64,000 nucleotides of DNA from Mauremys mutica (lineage: Eukaryota; Chordata; Testudines; Geoemydidae), in contig NC_059080.1 of NCBI RefSeq assembly GCF_020497125.1, positions 53,261,563-53,325,562 of the forward strand. Reading direction: 5' to 3'. Position numbers and translations under genes: made by a program. Position 1 is the stretch's first letter. Every line of letters begins with the position of its first letter. Below, piece after piece: positions 1-11,410 of this stretch. The notes beneath the pieces are model-generated. The model ran no database searches and was not told the origin of the DNA. It saw only the letters and a program-made list of their open reading frames with translations.

Positions 1-88
1 AAGTGGGTATTCACCCACGAAAGCTCATGCTGCAAAACGTCTGTTAGTCTATAAGGTGCCACAGGATTCTTTGCTGCTTTTGCAAAGC
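1..88 (+). repeat. Penelope-like element 3' tail with partial hammerhead-like fold, cut by window edge
   Basis: The first 88 bases match, in the opposite orientation, the 3' UTR of the PLE at 42.1-43.1 kb: the same hairpin, the same GAAAGC segment and the same end. Bases 3-8 pair with 13-18 (hammerhead stem II), then comes GAAA at 19-22, then a 3-bp stem III (22-24 with 29-31). The base at the cleavage position (32) is G, which hammerheads do not accept, and the CUGANGA box lies outside the window. So this is a fragment and probably inactive. Confidence 0.65.
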
Positions 89-89
89 T

Positions 90-190
90 AAGTAGATGGT
101 GGTCTTTAAGTCTCTCGTTGTAAGACATGTTCTCCAGATTACAAATCAACAAATCCTTCTTGTGGCTCTCCTCTGTCGCTGTGCCAGGCT
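90..190 (-). repeat. CR1 LINE ORF2 fragment
   Basis: Read on the minus strand, this stretch contains a CR1-like run (an RRAT..I segment, then LENMSYNERLKD) that matches the C-terminal part of CR1 polymerase, also visible in the better copy near 35.85 kb. It is short and diverged and abuts the PLE tail at the left edge. Confidence 0.5.
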
Positions 191-1464
191 GATTCTGCAT
201 CCCTGTCTGGAGGGGTGACAGGGAAATGACCTTGTCTCCGCCCTTCCCCTTTTTGAGGCACCATGCACACCTAGTTGGGTATGGAGGGACTGCGATTTTG
301 CTTGTCTCCAGGGCACACCTGGGTAAGGACAAGGCAGAATCTTCCCCAGGGAGATTATATTTAACTCATACAGGTCCCATGACTCTCTTTGGTAACCTAC
401 TGCAACCCTTTGGAGCTTAAAGAAAATTAGCAGGACCAAGCATTGGACCTGCCCAATTTAATGTGGTGTAAAGTTGCTCATGTGAAAAGTTACACTCGTT
501 TGTATTACTGCTGCTGAGCACCCCTTTGGGTTTCAGTATTGGTATCACCATTCCACAGCCTGTTATAGCCAGCTGACATCACTGCTGCTAAGCGGTATGC
601 ATTTATACTGTCTGGAGCAGAGTACCAGTTGCACTGTTCTCCCTACAGTGGCCCCAGTGACAGAAAACCTTTGGTAATATTCCTAATTCAGCGGGCCCAA
701 GGAGCAGATTGTGGTTCCAACTTTGTGCCTATTGCCATGTGTAGGCCTAGAGGCTGCCAGGGACAACTTAGAAACCAAGAGATAAAAATCCAGAACCCAA
801 ATCTGTGATCTGTGGAACCACAGGAAAGCTCATTCTATAGACTAGAGGAGGGTGAAGATGATCCTTTGCTGAAGGTCTGCTAGGCTTTCCTGTGTCCCAG
901 TTGTTCAAGTTAAATGACTTAGCTGCCATCGGGTACTAAGCTGTAGCACCATGTGCTTTAGATGAATTCAGAACCCCACAAAGGGAGGAAGATCGCTGCT
1001 TAGCCTGGGAGTTCAGATTTCTTAAAAGAACACCCAGCTGATCTGATTGACATCACTGGGAGCTCTGGAGCACTCAGCATGTTTGGAAATCAGGCCAGCT
1101 ATTTAAGTGTCTAAATAGGATTACAGTGTCTAACCGGAGGCTCCTGTTTTTTAAAGTCTCAGCCTGCATGTCTTCCAGGTGGCCAGAAGGAATGTTAGCT
1201 GCTTAGGAAACTTCCAAGCAGAGCAGGGCTGAGGACAGTTGCAAGTTCCAGGGGCCTCAGGAGATGAGGCCGGAGACTACAATGTTCTGTACTCAAAGAT
1301 GGGGTGGAGGAGTGTATTGGCAAGATTCAGCTGCACCGTGGGCTGGTATGAACGTGAGGAGAGGGCTGCAGGTTTTGCCTGTGTAATACATTTCTCTAGG
1401 GTGCTCCTGTTTATAGTCAGGTCATTCCTTTTACCAGCAGCTTCAGAAGGAAAACTTGAGCATG
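191..1464. other. Non-coding, no recognised feature
   Basis: The open frames here (up to about 112 codons) show no domain, no codon-like pattern and no splice context that I could support. I recognise no repeat in this stretch. Confidence 0.5.
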
Positions 1465-1472
1465 CAAGGACC

Positions 1473-1633
1473 CAGGGCTGCCCAGAGGTGGGGGACAAAT
1501 GGGGTAATTTGCCTCAGGCCCTGCAGGGGCCCCCACGATAATACAGTATTCTGTAGTATTGCAACTTTTTTTTATGGAAGGGGCCCCCGAAATTGCTTTG
1601 CCCCAGGCCCCCTCAATCCTCTGGGCAGCCCTG
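1473..1633. mobile_element. Small non-autonomous hAT element (161 bp)
   Basis: The ends are inverted repeats starting CAGGGCTGCCCAGAGG. They are flanked by an 8-bp duplication, caaggacc on the left and cagggacc on the right, with one mismatch. Terminal CAGGG and an 8-bp target site are hallmarks of the hAT superfamily. There is no coding capacity. The element at 17786-18082 belongs to the same family. Confidence 0.8.
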
Positions 1634-1959
1634 CAGGGACCTAAAAAGGGGTAGATTAACAGTGCAGTATAAGGGAGAGTGACAGAGCAAGGGGAATGCG
1701 TGTGCAGGCTCAAAGAGGAAGGTAGCGAGCACTTCAGGGGTGCACACATGCACACGCTACCGTAGCTGTGTGAATTTCTAGCAATGCCCCTTTAGCTTTT
1801 TTATGTTCCCCCAGACATTTCAGAGATTTAAACTACAGTAAATCTGACACAAAGAACAACCTCCAAAAAGCAACACCTCTGCTTTAAGCCATTACTCTAA
1901 ATAACTCCACAATTTCATTCAACTACTAGATATTATGGAGTTGGGGCTGTTTGTGATTA

Positions 1960-2160
1960 CCTACAGGTCCCAACCAAGATTGGGGTTCCATTGTGCTAGG
2001 TGCTGTACAGAAACATGGGGAGATACAGTCTCTGTCCCAAACAGTTTCCAGTATAGATAGACAAAGCAGTCAGAGATGTGAAGAGAAAGGGAGACTTGCC
2101 CAAGGTCAAACACCAGGTGAGTTTCAGGGGCAGGCACAGGCCCCTCTTTCGTGAGTCCCC
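1960..2160. repeat. Ancient L2/MIR-like interspersed repeat
   Basis: The stretch around 1990-2090 (tgctaggtgctgtacag, then agatacagtctctgtccc) resembles the L2-type segment about a repeated tract that also occurs at 10914-11000 and near 11660 in this window. It is followed by a MIR-like 'gcccaaggtcaaacacc' tract. This is old and diverged, and the family assignment is from memory of the consensus. Confidence 0.45.
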
Positions 2161-2164
2161 ATCT

Positions 2165-2947
2165 ACTAGATCATCTGCTGATCTTTGTTGGTCTCTTGGA
2201 TAGTTACTTACAAGGGGTCGCACAGGGTTGTGTTTAGGCTCCGAGCCCCCAGGCGACCTGTTTCTGGGCACTATGTGATTCAGGCTGTCTGCGAGTGTTT
2301 CTGTAGAAGCTCACATTCAGCATTTTGTCATCAGTTCATCCCCCATGGAACCCTGCATCTGCTGTTCTACTGGTAAATGTGCCACATAAAGAAAGGAGGA
2401 TGGGGAGAAAGAGCTACAAAGACACAGAGTGAAAGCTAGAGAGACAGAGGGATGAAAAGGATAACTGGAGCCATGAAAATAAGCCAACCACAGCCGTCGT
2501 CAGTCTAAATGCAGATAAGTATTGTACTGAAAACAAAGATTTCTTGTACTTTGTAGATAGAGCCACGTTTTGTTACAGGATGCTTTGTATGGAATTGGGT
2601 CACAGTAGAATATGAGCCAACTCCCCCGCCTGCCCCCCTTCTCTCAATCTCCCTTTCTGCCTGCCTATCCTTTGAATCTGGAGCCAAATCTCAAGGGTAA
2701 CTGAGTAGAAATTACTACAGCTTTGCCAGTTTCCCTTGGCTGGTATTTGCTCATTCTTGGGGTGACACTCCGATCTCTCTGTGATTCATGTATTAATTCA
2801 TGTCATTGATTATTAGCTGATCTGTCCCAGCTCTGTGTTTTCAAACCTTTCCATGAGGGAGAGACATATGTACCCAAACGGATGCTCATCTGGGATGGCA
2901 AGTTTGGGAATGGTGGCCAGGATGGGAGCTTTACATTCCTTTTCTTT
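2165..2947. other. Non-coding, no recognised feature
   Basis: I see nothing recognisable here. Short open frames lack any domain signature. Confidence 0.4.
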
Positions 2948-2952
2948 ATGTC

Positions 2953-3621
2953 TGTAGCAAGGTCAAGACTCACCAATGCAGCACCTCCTGCTGGTCATCT
3001 TGGGAATTAGCTCTTTTCTAGCCTCGGAGCACCTCCTGCTGGCTGATGGGTCACCTGCCTCAGGCTCCCATGTCCCTTCCGGATCCCGGTGCCCCTTTAT
3101 CTTGGGGCTCTGCGCCAGCAGTACCCCTGCAGTCTCTGGGTCTCCTCTCCCAGGGAAACCCCCAACCCGCTCTACCCACCTTGCCTCAGTGGCTACTGCC
3201 AGTCATCACCTAGCCTCCTCTCACTGGGGCAAACTGCAGTCTGTAATGGCCACTCATCATTGGCAAGTGGGTCAGACCAGCTGCCTCTGCCTATTCCCAG
3301 GCTGCACCTCCCAGCCCCAGTACCCGCATCAGCCTTTACCAAGGCCTCAGCCTGGGGAGACTGGAGCACCCCAGCTCTGCTTGCCCTTCCCCAGCACTGC
3401 TCTGTCCAAGGTACCCTTTGCTCCTTCAGGCTGCTAGGTCCATCTCTCCCCAAAGCTATAGAGAGACTCTGACCCAGCGCCTCCCTTAGGCCTTCTTATA
3501 CTCCCAGCCTGGCCCTGGTTGGCTGCCTCAGTCCTGCTCCTGATTCGGTCCCCGAGGCAGCCCTTTACAAGGGCTGTTTTTAAGCCCTTCCACACCAGAG
3601 CGAGGTGACCGCCCCGCTACA
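2953..3621 (-). mobile_element. Solo LTR of an endogenous-retrovirus-type element
   Basis: On the minus strand the unit starts TGTAGCGGGG and ends TTGCTACA, giving the TG...CA termini of an LTR. The flanks are atgtc and gtgtc, a 5-bp target duplication with one mismatch. A TATA-like TATAAGAAG lies at 3492-3500 on the minus strand, in the expected promoter region. There is no internal retroviral sequence on either side, so this is a solo LTR left by recombination. The open frame at 2976-3437 falls wholly inside it and is not a gene. Confidence 0.65.
3492..3500 (-). promoter_or_regulatory. TATA-like box of the solo LTR
   Basis: TATAAGAAG on the minus strand, about 120 bp inside the LTR start. 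Its position suits an LTR promoter. Activity is not known. Confidence 0.4.
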
Positions 3622-3626
3622 GTGTC

Positions 3627-5020
3627 CTTTTTTCTTTTCTGTATCTTTCAGCAATTCTATTGTGATCCATATAATGCACCCATCACCTTGTTATCTGAGC
3701 GACTTCCAGGGAGTATTAGAAAATATGACTCACTCCTGTGCTTTCTCCATTCCTCTGCTCAGGGAGGACAATTGTGTATAGATATTTTGTGGTTGTTATG
3801 AAGTGCTAGTGATCTGTGTTTCTCCTTAGCAAAGCAAGATCAAAGGACTGTGTCCTGTCTCTAAAATGGAAAGTGGTTGGGCCTGAGGTGGTTCTTAATT
3901 CCTGCAGGTGTGAGTCCCACAGTCTTGCACCGATCCTTGAGAAAGCTCTGTCTCCTGCACAGTCCGGCTTGGCCCTTGCAAGTAGTTCCATTGTTCCAGA
4001 GGAGTGGAACTGACACCTGAGACCTTGACCCCAGAACGTGAGATGATCTTTCTGGAATCCTAGGCCCAGTTCATTTCAGGGCCTTGAAGATGAGGCCCAC
4101 GATCTCGGGTGTGCCACAATATCTGTGGAACATGGCTTTTGTGCTGTATGGCCTGGATCAAATTGTCAAAAACACAAGTTCACGTCAATTATTTCCCCCT
4201 TTCTTTCCATGTGTTTTTCACTCTTCTGAAAAAATTTTGTGGGCTCCTGTGAAAATGTAAGGTAGACAAGCTCTGTAAAGAGCCACCAAATTTAAACTGC
4301 AAGGGGTGCAACGCAGAACTCTCAGCCCAGGAGGAGGGAGGCCTATGGTGGCTTCAAACCACCTTCACTCCCTCTCCATCCTGGGCTGCTCTGGGGGCTG
4401 GAATAGCCCCTGGAGTAACTTCAGCAGCCCTGGCTAAGTTATGGCAGCCTCCCTATGGGCTGCAGCACTGTCTGGAATTTCCATAGCCCTGCGTGTTGTG
4501 GCTCCGCCCCAATATACATCTTGAACCCTGCCCTCTACACCAAGGTTTGGGAGGGGTCCATGGAGCACAACCTGATGGCAGTCTCCATAGTGTCTGTGCT
4601 AAGGGAATCCTGCTCCAGGCAGAACCAGGGCTTTTAGAGCCCCTTTGCTCCACTCCAGCCCTTCTACCTGGCATAAAGGTGTTGGAACTGTGATGAGATC
4701 TCAGCCCACGTGTTCTTTGGCTGAGTGTAGTCCAATAGGGCTCACTGAGATGCTACAGCTGCTGAGAGCCTTTCATCCCACAATTGGTCCCTTTTACTCC
4801 TGTCCCATGGGAAAGGCCAGCAGGGTAGTGGAACCAGCACTGCTGACGGAGATGGCCCATGTCTGTCTTGCAGAAGGCAGGTGCTGACTTCTCGCAAGGA
4901 AGTTACTCTGTGGCTTTTTCTCAAGAAACAAACACTGGATGTTGACATTCTGGCCGGCTCTCATCCCATATCTACTCTTCCATTCGTGTTTAAGACTGTA
5001 GAGAAGTTTGAGTTTGCAGT
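3627..5020. other. Non-coding, no recognised feature
   Basis: Unique-looking sequence. None of the open frames (60-80 codons) has a recognisable domain. Confidence 0.4.
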
Positions 5021-5158
5021 GTTGTTGTAGCCATGCTGGTCCCGGGATATGAGAAAGACAAGGTGGGTGAGGTAATATCTTCTATTGGACCAACTTCTGT
5101 TGGCAGGAGGGACAAGCTTTCGAGTGTCACAGAGTTCTTCTTCAGGTCTGGAGAAGGT
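5021..5158 (-). repeat. PLE-type 3' tail with hammerhead-like motif
   Basis: On the minus strand CUGAAGA (complement of 5139-5145) is followed by a weakened stem II, then GAAAGC, then the tail ending ACCTCACCCACCTTG and GGGACCAGCATGGCTACAAC. The same tail occurs twice near 48.8 kb. The CUGANGA box and GAAA are kept, but stem II has mismatches and the base that should be U16.1 is C, so activity is unlikely. Confidence 0.6.
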
Positions 5159-5159
5159 A

Positions 5160-6045
5160 ACCAGAGAAGACACTGTCCAAGCACCTAGCTGCCTCTGGTC
5201 TCCTTGTCCCTGTCACTCTGGGCACAGATTGGGGGTATGCTACAAAGACAGCACTGCTTGCTGTAGCTGCTCTATCCTGCACTAGCTGCCAGTGTCCCCA
5301 GTTGGCCATTATGGAAGCCTGAGATTGCCAGAATGGGAGATATCTTAGCCTTTCCTGCTTTTTCCTGGTCACGCTGCCTGAGCCAGCTGCTCCGCTGTCT
5401 CCTTTTCAGGCACCATCTCAGAATGCTCTGGGGGTTGCTACCATTTTCACCTGAACCTCCTTCCATGCCATCAAATATCAAAATCCAGAAGCTGGAATAT
5501 GCAATGACAGGAAGGTCTTCATGATGCCAGACAGCAGAGTGACCCCATGGCATTTGTTATGGGTTCTGTGTAAGGACTCCCCTAATTCAGTGTGATGAGT
5601 TCAGGATTGCCAACCCTAGGCATTCAAAAACTATGATTCAGGCCCCAAAATAGTGAGATTGGCTTAAAAATCACAAGCTGTTTAAAACATGATGCATTTA
5701 TGCATTTTAAGACTTTCTATTTGCCTTCTGGGTTTTTGAGCCATAAGAGTTCACTTATTTCACCTTGTCAAAGTATTTTCTGCACCATGAGGGCTAGAAT
5801 CTTACCTTTTTTTAAAAAGAAAGAGGAGAGAGTCATGCAATCTCTTGATTCCATCAGCTAGAGTTTTAATGAACAGACCAAATATTGAGAACCTTGTGAT
5901 AAAATCACAAGGATTGGCATCACTAAAAGAGGGATGGATCTCTGGAAAACACCTGTCAACTTTGGCACAGGCAGCTACTGCTGAGGACTTGTGCAATAGC
6001 ATCTCAGAATAACACTCCTAAAAACACTATTAGCAGGGGTGCTAG
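5160..6045. other. Non-coding, no recognised feature
   Basis: No supported gene or repeat. It ends at the start of the Gypsy remnant. Confidence 0.4.
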
Positions 6046-6215
6046 GTGTGTGTGGAATGCTAAACTGTATTATACTGGAATTTTTGTTATGGAATAAACT
6101 GTATTATGACATGCAAAACTGTATTCTACTGTTTGGCCACTAGGTAGCTCTGTATGGGTAATATACCAAACTTGAAAAAGAAGAAACTAACTTAGAGATA
6201 ATAAAGAGAATCAAT

Positions 6216-6407
6216 GTGACTATTAAAAGTCATTATCATAAGACCCCTGATACTAAGAGGGACAAATCCCAGGCTACATGCACTAGGTACGGGAAAAGTC
6301 ATATCCCAAGAGATGATGTATATCCAGCCAGAGGCACATGGTATAATAAATGCACAAAATATGGACATCTGCAACTGTTTGCTGCACCAAAGCAGTTAGG
6401 AAATTGA
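6216..6407 (+). pseudogene. Gypsy gag nucleocapsid (degenerate zinc knuckles)
   Basis: The frame reads CTRYGKSH..., then NKCTKYGHLQ, the layout of two CCHC zinc knuckles of a Gypsy Gag protein that bind RNA in the particle. In both knuckles at least one cysteine has changed to tyrosine or phenylalanine, so zinc binding is lost. It lies just after the left LTR, as expected for gag, although most of Gag is absent. Confidence 0.6.
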
Positions 6408-6497
6408 CTCATATTACAGACCATCAAAAGCCATTGTTTTTGCAATCTATCACATGTGATGACACAGAGCCTGCCTAGAGAGTGAAACTGAATATTC

Positions 6498-6860
6498 ATG
6501 AAAAGACAATTGACTCAAGAGCTGAAAGTCATCTCAGAAGGAATTTATAATCCCCTTCAACCCCTCCCAGAGCTTCAGTCACCTGACACAGATCTGACTA
6601 TCCCTGGTGATATTATGAACTGCATGGGCCAGTTCACCACAGAAACAGTTTACAAAGATAAAAGCTTTGCATTCAGAGTGCATGTGAATCAAAGACCAAC
6701 AACCTTCTCAGCCCCAGTGAGGCAGCCATGATGGGCCTATTGAGAAAGGTAGAAGAACTCGATGTCATATTTGATGTTATGAGACATTTGAAAGGAGATT
6801 CAGTACAAATCAACTTAAGCGACAATGCTGAACCATACGGTGTACAGACACCCTTTCCAG
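6498..6860 (+). pseudogene. Gypsy protease end and protease-RT linker
   Basis: Two overlapping frames (6498-6731 and 6728-6994). The first, with IPGDIMNCMGQFTTETVYKD, resembles the C-terminal half of a retropepsin-like Gypsy protease. The second, with NLSDNAEPYGVQTPF, resembles the linker just before the reverse transcriptase fingers. The catalytic DSG is upstream and not visible. The frame breaks at the junction, and the following reverse transcriptase has been lost. Confidence 0.55.
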
Positions 6861-7540
6861 AGAGACCTTGGAAGATTACTAGCTGCAGATTTATACAAAT
6901 TCAGAGAATATCATTACATGGTCATTGTGGACTATTTTTCCAGGTACATAGCAGTAATGTATTTCAAAGACATAATATGTTGCAGTGTTATTGAGAAATT
7001 GAAGTGCACTTTTTCTCACTTCGGCATTCCAGAATAACTAGTGACAGATAGTGGGCCACAATTCACTGCATCAGAATTTAAATCATTGTGAATGAAACAT
7101 GATTTTGATCATATTACTAGCAGCCCATGTTACCCACAAGTGAATAGAGAGTCTGAGAGAGCTGTACAGACAGCCAAGAAAATCCTATTGCAGGAAGAGC
7201 CATTCCTCGCTCTTCTGAGTTACAGATAAACACCAATAGCAGCCACTACATGTAGTGCAGAACAACTCCTGATTGGAAAAGAACTCAGAACTACTGTTCC
7301 AACTTTGGAAATGAAACTATCTCCGAAGTGGCCAGACATTCAGAAAGCAGCCAAATCAGATAAAAAGGCTAAATAAAAGAGCTTATGAACGCTTTTATAA
7401 CAAACGTCACTCAGAGAATTGCTGGGTCTAGAACCTGGTGTCTGTGTTCGTGTCAAATTGGATGGAGAAAAAGGATGGACAACTTCAGCTGTTGTAAACA
7501 AAAAGAACTCAGCACCTAGATCATATGTGCTTGAGGCCAA
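6861..7540 (+). pseudogene. Gypsy integrase remnant
   Basis: The translation runs through VDYFSRYIAVMYF, then VTDSGPQFTASEFKSL, then SSPCYPQ and [12 protein letters not shown]. This is the DDE integrase core: the first D is in VDYFSRY, the second in TDSGPQF, and E in ERAVQ. Stops interrupt it at about 7036, 7088 and 7227. In life this enzyme inserts retrotransposon DNA. Here it is dead. Confidence 0.75.
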
Positions 7541-7844
7541 CAGTGCAGAGTTGAACAGACACTAGCAACAACTACAGTTTATTCCTCAGAAAGAACAAAC
7601 AAAAGAGTAAACTCTACAGATGGCAGATGCAAAACAAGAAGACTCAAGGATTCCAGACTGACCACAGCCTGTTGTTGCAACTAAGATACAGACAGATGAC
7701 CAAGTTGTTATGTGTCTGGGTCATGTCATTAGAAAACTAGTACGATTCAGAGACACTTAACAAATTGATCTTTACTGAACATCAAAGGCAGAGTGATACT
7801 GTACATTTTGTAAGTGGTAGGAATATAAAATTTATAGGGGGAGA

Positions 7845-7990
7845 TGTAATGAAATGCTAAACAGTATTGTACAATTCAGCTACTAGGTGGTTCTGTGAGT
7901 GTAACATACCTTATTTAAGCTAATCTCAACCATACCTAGCAGAGCATTAAAGGATCTTATGATGAACACATCTGGTGTGTATCTTTCTCA
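7845..7990 (+). repeat. Right LTR of the Gypsy remnant
   Basis: It starts TGTAATGAAATG right after a purine tract and ends near TCTTTCTCA, about 146 bp. It includes AATAAA-poor but TATA-like 'ttatttaa'. It is similar to the diverged left copy at about 6049-6175. Confidence 0.5.
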
Positions 7991-8550
7991 GAAGTAAGCT
8001 CTGTAGTCAGTGTATATCTGGCACAGGAGCATGTCAATGTGCATGTAAAAAGCAGGTGGCGATGATAGGAAAGATGCTGTGTGGATACAAAGTAACTTTG
8101 CTACATATATATTAGAACTGGTCTGGGGTTTTCCTTCTAAATTGATTTTTTTTTTTACAGAAAATACAGTTTTTGCAAAATTGAAATTTTGTGCAGGTAA
8201 ATGTGAGATGTGGCCCATTTGTGGAGCTTGGCCTAAAGAGAAAAATAGGGACATACAGTGCCCAAACTAGTTCCCATAAGGTACTGTGGCAGCTGAGGGA
8301 GACAGAGGTTAAGGTTGACCCAAGAGGAAATCAAATGTTTCGATTTAGTGCAGCAAATGAAAAGGACCCATTTTGACATTTCCTAATCAACACTTTTCAG
8401 AACATTCTGTTCTGGGAAAAAGTTTGATGTTTCAGCGTTTGCTCCTGAATTGAGACAAAAACAAATGTAAAGATATCAGAATTTCCTTCCGGTTTTCAAC
8501 CGGCTGTAATATAGTCCAAAGCGTAATGATTATCAGCCTTATGAGAGAGA
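7991..8550. other. Non-coding, no recognised feature
   Basis: No gene or repeat recognised. It borders the tetranucleotide repeat. Confidence 0.4.

Positions 8551-8590
<40 letters not shown>
8551..8590. repeat. (ATCT)n microsatellite, about 10 copies
   Basis: A perfect run of ctat units seen directly in the sequence. Confidence 0.97.
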
Positions 8591-9610
8591 GGAAGCAATA
8601 ACTATACAATAAATTGTGGAATCGTGTATTTATCATATACATTTCACTGTCTGACTAGCATTCATCCCACAAATCCATCTCATGGAGGATTTATTCTAAA
8701 ATCCCAACCTCCGTAACTCTTCCAAATGGACACCATTTAAAAGACCCAGCCTTTCTTAGAAAACATCTTCACTTCCTCTCCCCAAATGTGGAATTTCTCT
8801 TCAAAATTACATCCTCCTCGTACATGGCCTGGGGAAACATCAGTGCTGACCCCAAGACAACTTACAGTGTGATAGACTAGACATGGGAGCTTTATCCCAT
8901 TGAAAATAGGGTCCCCTAGTCACTTTTTGCCTTGCCGGGTTTAGAGATAGTGGACTTTAAACGTGTGCCATTTTTAGCAATAGAAAAGTTAGTTTAGGTC
9001 ATTTTCTCCATCTGATCCCTGTACAAAGGACTGATGATATTTAGGCCCCCAGTTCGGCAAGAACTGAAAAGTGTGCTTGAAGTTTGGGATCTAAGCATGT
9101 GCTTAAGTGCTGTTTTTGCTTTGCTGAATCCCGGCCTGTTTTTTTTTACCATGTGTGGCACAACGGCCCTGAGCCAGCTCCCATTAAAATCAAAGGAATG
9201 GGCGTAAAGAAAAGACGTGATGAAGTGGCATGATATAAAGTTTTTTATCGGTGCTCATTTGGAACGACCTGCATAACTCACTCCCGCCTTTGCCACTTGT
9301 GAATAATGCACCCATTCCAAACTCCTGCTGCTAAAACCTTTATAGCACACCACAGCATCTAATATATATTCCTCAATAATGATGAGTGCTCAAAACACGG
9401 TCATTGCACCTTATTTCTCCCCCCCCTTTCCACCCCCAAAAGATCTGTTGCATGATGCACAGGATCCGAGTGCTTCACTTGTGCTTTGTCAACAGCCTGG
9501 GGAACCCACTTATTGCTATTCCGTACGAGGTTTTGATTTGGGGAAAAAAAACAGAGTGAGCGGCATAATTTAAAAATCAAAGAAATTCATTTCAGTAGTA
9601 AAAGGTTAAC
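8591..9610. other. Non-coding; one short interspersed palindrome-like repeat
   Basis: The tract at about 9046-9137 (cccagttcggcaag ... gcttaagtgctgtttttgctttgctgaatcc) shares a core with 14483-14610 and 36612-36790, so it belongs to a dispersed family. The rest is unrecognised. Confidence 0.4.
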
Positions 9611-9619
9611 AGCCTTTAG

Positions 9620-9990
9620 GAGGAACACTTTTTAATCACCCTCGTCTAGACTCTATCACTCGAATCACCGGCAGCAGGAGTGAAATATGGCTAAACCCCC
9701 GTCACCAAACAGCACCTAAAGACTGTTGTATTTAATCATGTCTGTGCACTAGTTATGGATTTTCATTATGATTCCCGATGCTGTTGCGCTGTGTAAAATA
9801 TTAATATCCATAGTAATGATGCATGAAGCTTGGAGTGTAATTTCTTCACTCTTCTTGTCTGATATTAAATTGTTACCACTTTATCATTTGTGTAGAACTG
9901 CACGTTTCAATTAATCTTTCCATATCAGCAGCGCAGATTAATATAGATCATGATTCATAAGCTTATCGTCACTATAGTTTTAACAGATCA
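9620..9990. other. Candidate conserved non-coding element (untested)
   Basis: AT-rich, free of recognised repeats, nearly without CpG, and dense in TAAT, ATTAAT and ATGCAT-type homeodomain/POU-like words. This texture is typical of developmental enhancers in gene deserts. Conservation cannot be seen from a single sequence. Confidence 0.25.
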
Positions 9991-10913
9991 TTTATAAAGA
10001 TCTTAAATTTCAGGGCCTGGGAGGCGCCGCTGTTCTGTCCGAGGCTTTTCTCCCTTCTTGTTCCAGCAGGTTTCTCTATTCTGTTTCTCTCAAACAATTA
10101 ATTCCAAGAAAGAAAATTAGCCAGATAAAAATGTATGCTTGATTTCTTTAACTTTATTCAGAGGGCTGTGTAAACTTTTCTCTTGTTTGCCCAGCTGGAA
10201 TCAGTGTGTTTTGGGATGGGCACGCAAAAACAGTGATCGACTCTGGGTGCCATGATTTTCCTATGGATGTGTATTGCACACTACTGATTCCCATGTGTCT
10301 TCTGAAGATACTTGGGAGCTACTGTTGGTTCTCATATTAGCTTTATGAACTGTTGTTTTTCTCATTCTTACTACAGTGGGGCCCACTGATACTTATTCTT
10401 GCTGTGGGAATCTGTTGTAGGAGTCGTGCATCTTAGATGCTGGCTGTCAATTGCTAAATCCACGGGCCATTGTCTAACTGGAGAACACTACACTGGTTCA
10501 CAAAATCTCACGGAACATGGGCTGTTTGGGGAGCCAAATTCTTTGCTGGTGCAAAGCTCCACTGAAGTCAATTGGTCCTTTATTTTCAGGTTGGGTCCGC
10601 TTTTGTGGACCACTTTTTCCCAAGTGATCATTTCAAGCATCCAGTTCAAAACTCCAAATTACTGAGGATGCTTAGTTCTATTTCAAATAGATGGGTGGCA
10701 TTTCTACTTCCTGGCCCATCATCCAAACTCCCGTACAAGCCATCTTTATTCAGCTAGTGGCAGATCATGCATCAGAACCCACCCATGTCTTCTTACTCCC
10801 AAAGCAGTGCTCAGCCCATTAGAACAGAGCTGCCCCTCTCCCTGCTGTGTGACCTTGGGTAGGGTCCCTGCCCCTTGCACTTTTTTCTCTAACCCTTTGC
10901 CTGTTTACATTAC
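9991..10913. other. Non-coding, no recognised feature
   Basis: No supported gene or element. Confidence 0.4.
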
Positions 10914-11130
10914 CAACATATCCAGAAAGTAGGAGGTAGTCCCTACCCCCAGATATTTACAATCCAAATAGACAAGACAGAAAGAAAGCATTATTACTTC
11001 CTTTTTCCAGGTGGGAAGTGGATGCACAAGAGGATTGAGTAACTCACCCAAGGAGTCAGCATCTGAGCTAGGAATCAAACCTAGATCCTTTTGTATCTTT
11101 GCACCATGCCCTAACCACAGACGCATCCCA
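10914..11130. repeat. Ancient L2/MIR-like repeat
   Basis: The tract 'tagtccctacccc...atttacaatccaaatagacaagacag', followed by a MIR-like part with 'ggaatcaaacctagatcc' (diverged B-box complement), matches the layout at 1960-2160. Confidence 0.5.
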
Positions 11131-11141
11131 CCTCTCTTTAA

Positions 11142-11410
11142 AACAGGGAATCATAGAATCATAGAATCATAGAATTCAAGATCAGAAGGGACCATTATGA
11201 TCATCTAGTCTGACCTCCTGCAAGATGCAGGCCACATTAGCCGATCTACCCACTCTTTTAGCAAGCGACCCCTGCCCCATGCTTCGGAGGAAGGCGAAAA
11301 ACCTCCAGGGACACTGCCAATCTGCCCTGGAGGAAAATTCCTTCCCGACCCCAAATATGGCGGTCAGCTGAACCCCGAGCATGCGGGCAAGACTCTCCAG
11401 CCATACCCTC
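11142..11410 (-). mobile_element. CR1 LINE 3' UTR copy
   Basis: It begins with three tandem gaatcata units, the microsatellite-like 3' end of CR1 seen in complement. Then comes the typical 3' UTR: 'cagaagggaccattatgatcatctagtctgacctcctg' on the plus strand. It is 5'-truncated, as usual for CR1. Confidence 0.8.

Larger units (their letters stand above)
6049..7990 (+). mobile_element. Internally deleted Ty3/Gypsy LTR retrotransposon
   Basis: In order, the element holds a left LTR remnant (about 6049-6175), a gag zinc-knuckle region, the end of the protease, a linker to reverse transcriptase, then directly an integrase core, a polypurine-like tract (gggggaga) and the right LTR. Reverse transcriptase and RNase H are missing, so about 2 kb was deleted internally. 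LTR similarity can be seen in aatgctaaac(t/a)gtatt and in the shared ccactaggtagctctgt / ctactaggtggttctgt. All reading frames contain stops. Confidence 0.75.

Noticed and set aside
2976..3472. 153- and 127-codon frames
   Set aside because: Both fall inside the solo LTR and have no domain.
8551..8590. Regular repeat checked as a CRISPR-like array
   Set aside because: Simple tetranucleotide repeat without spacers; the genome is vertebrate.
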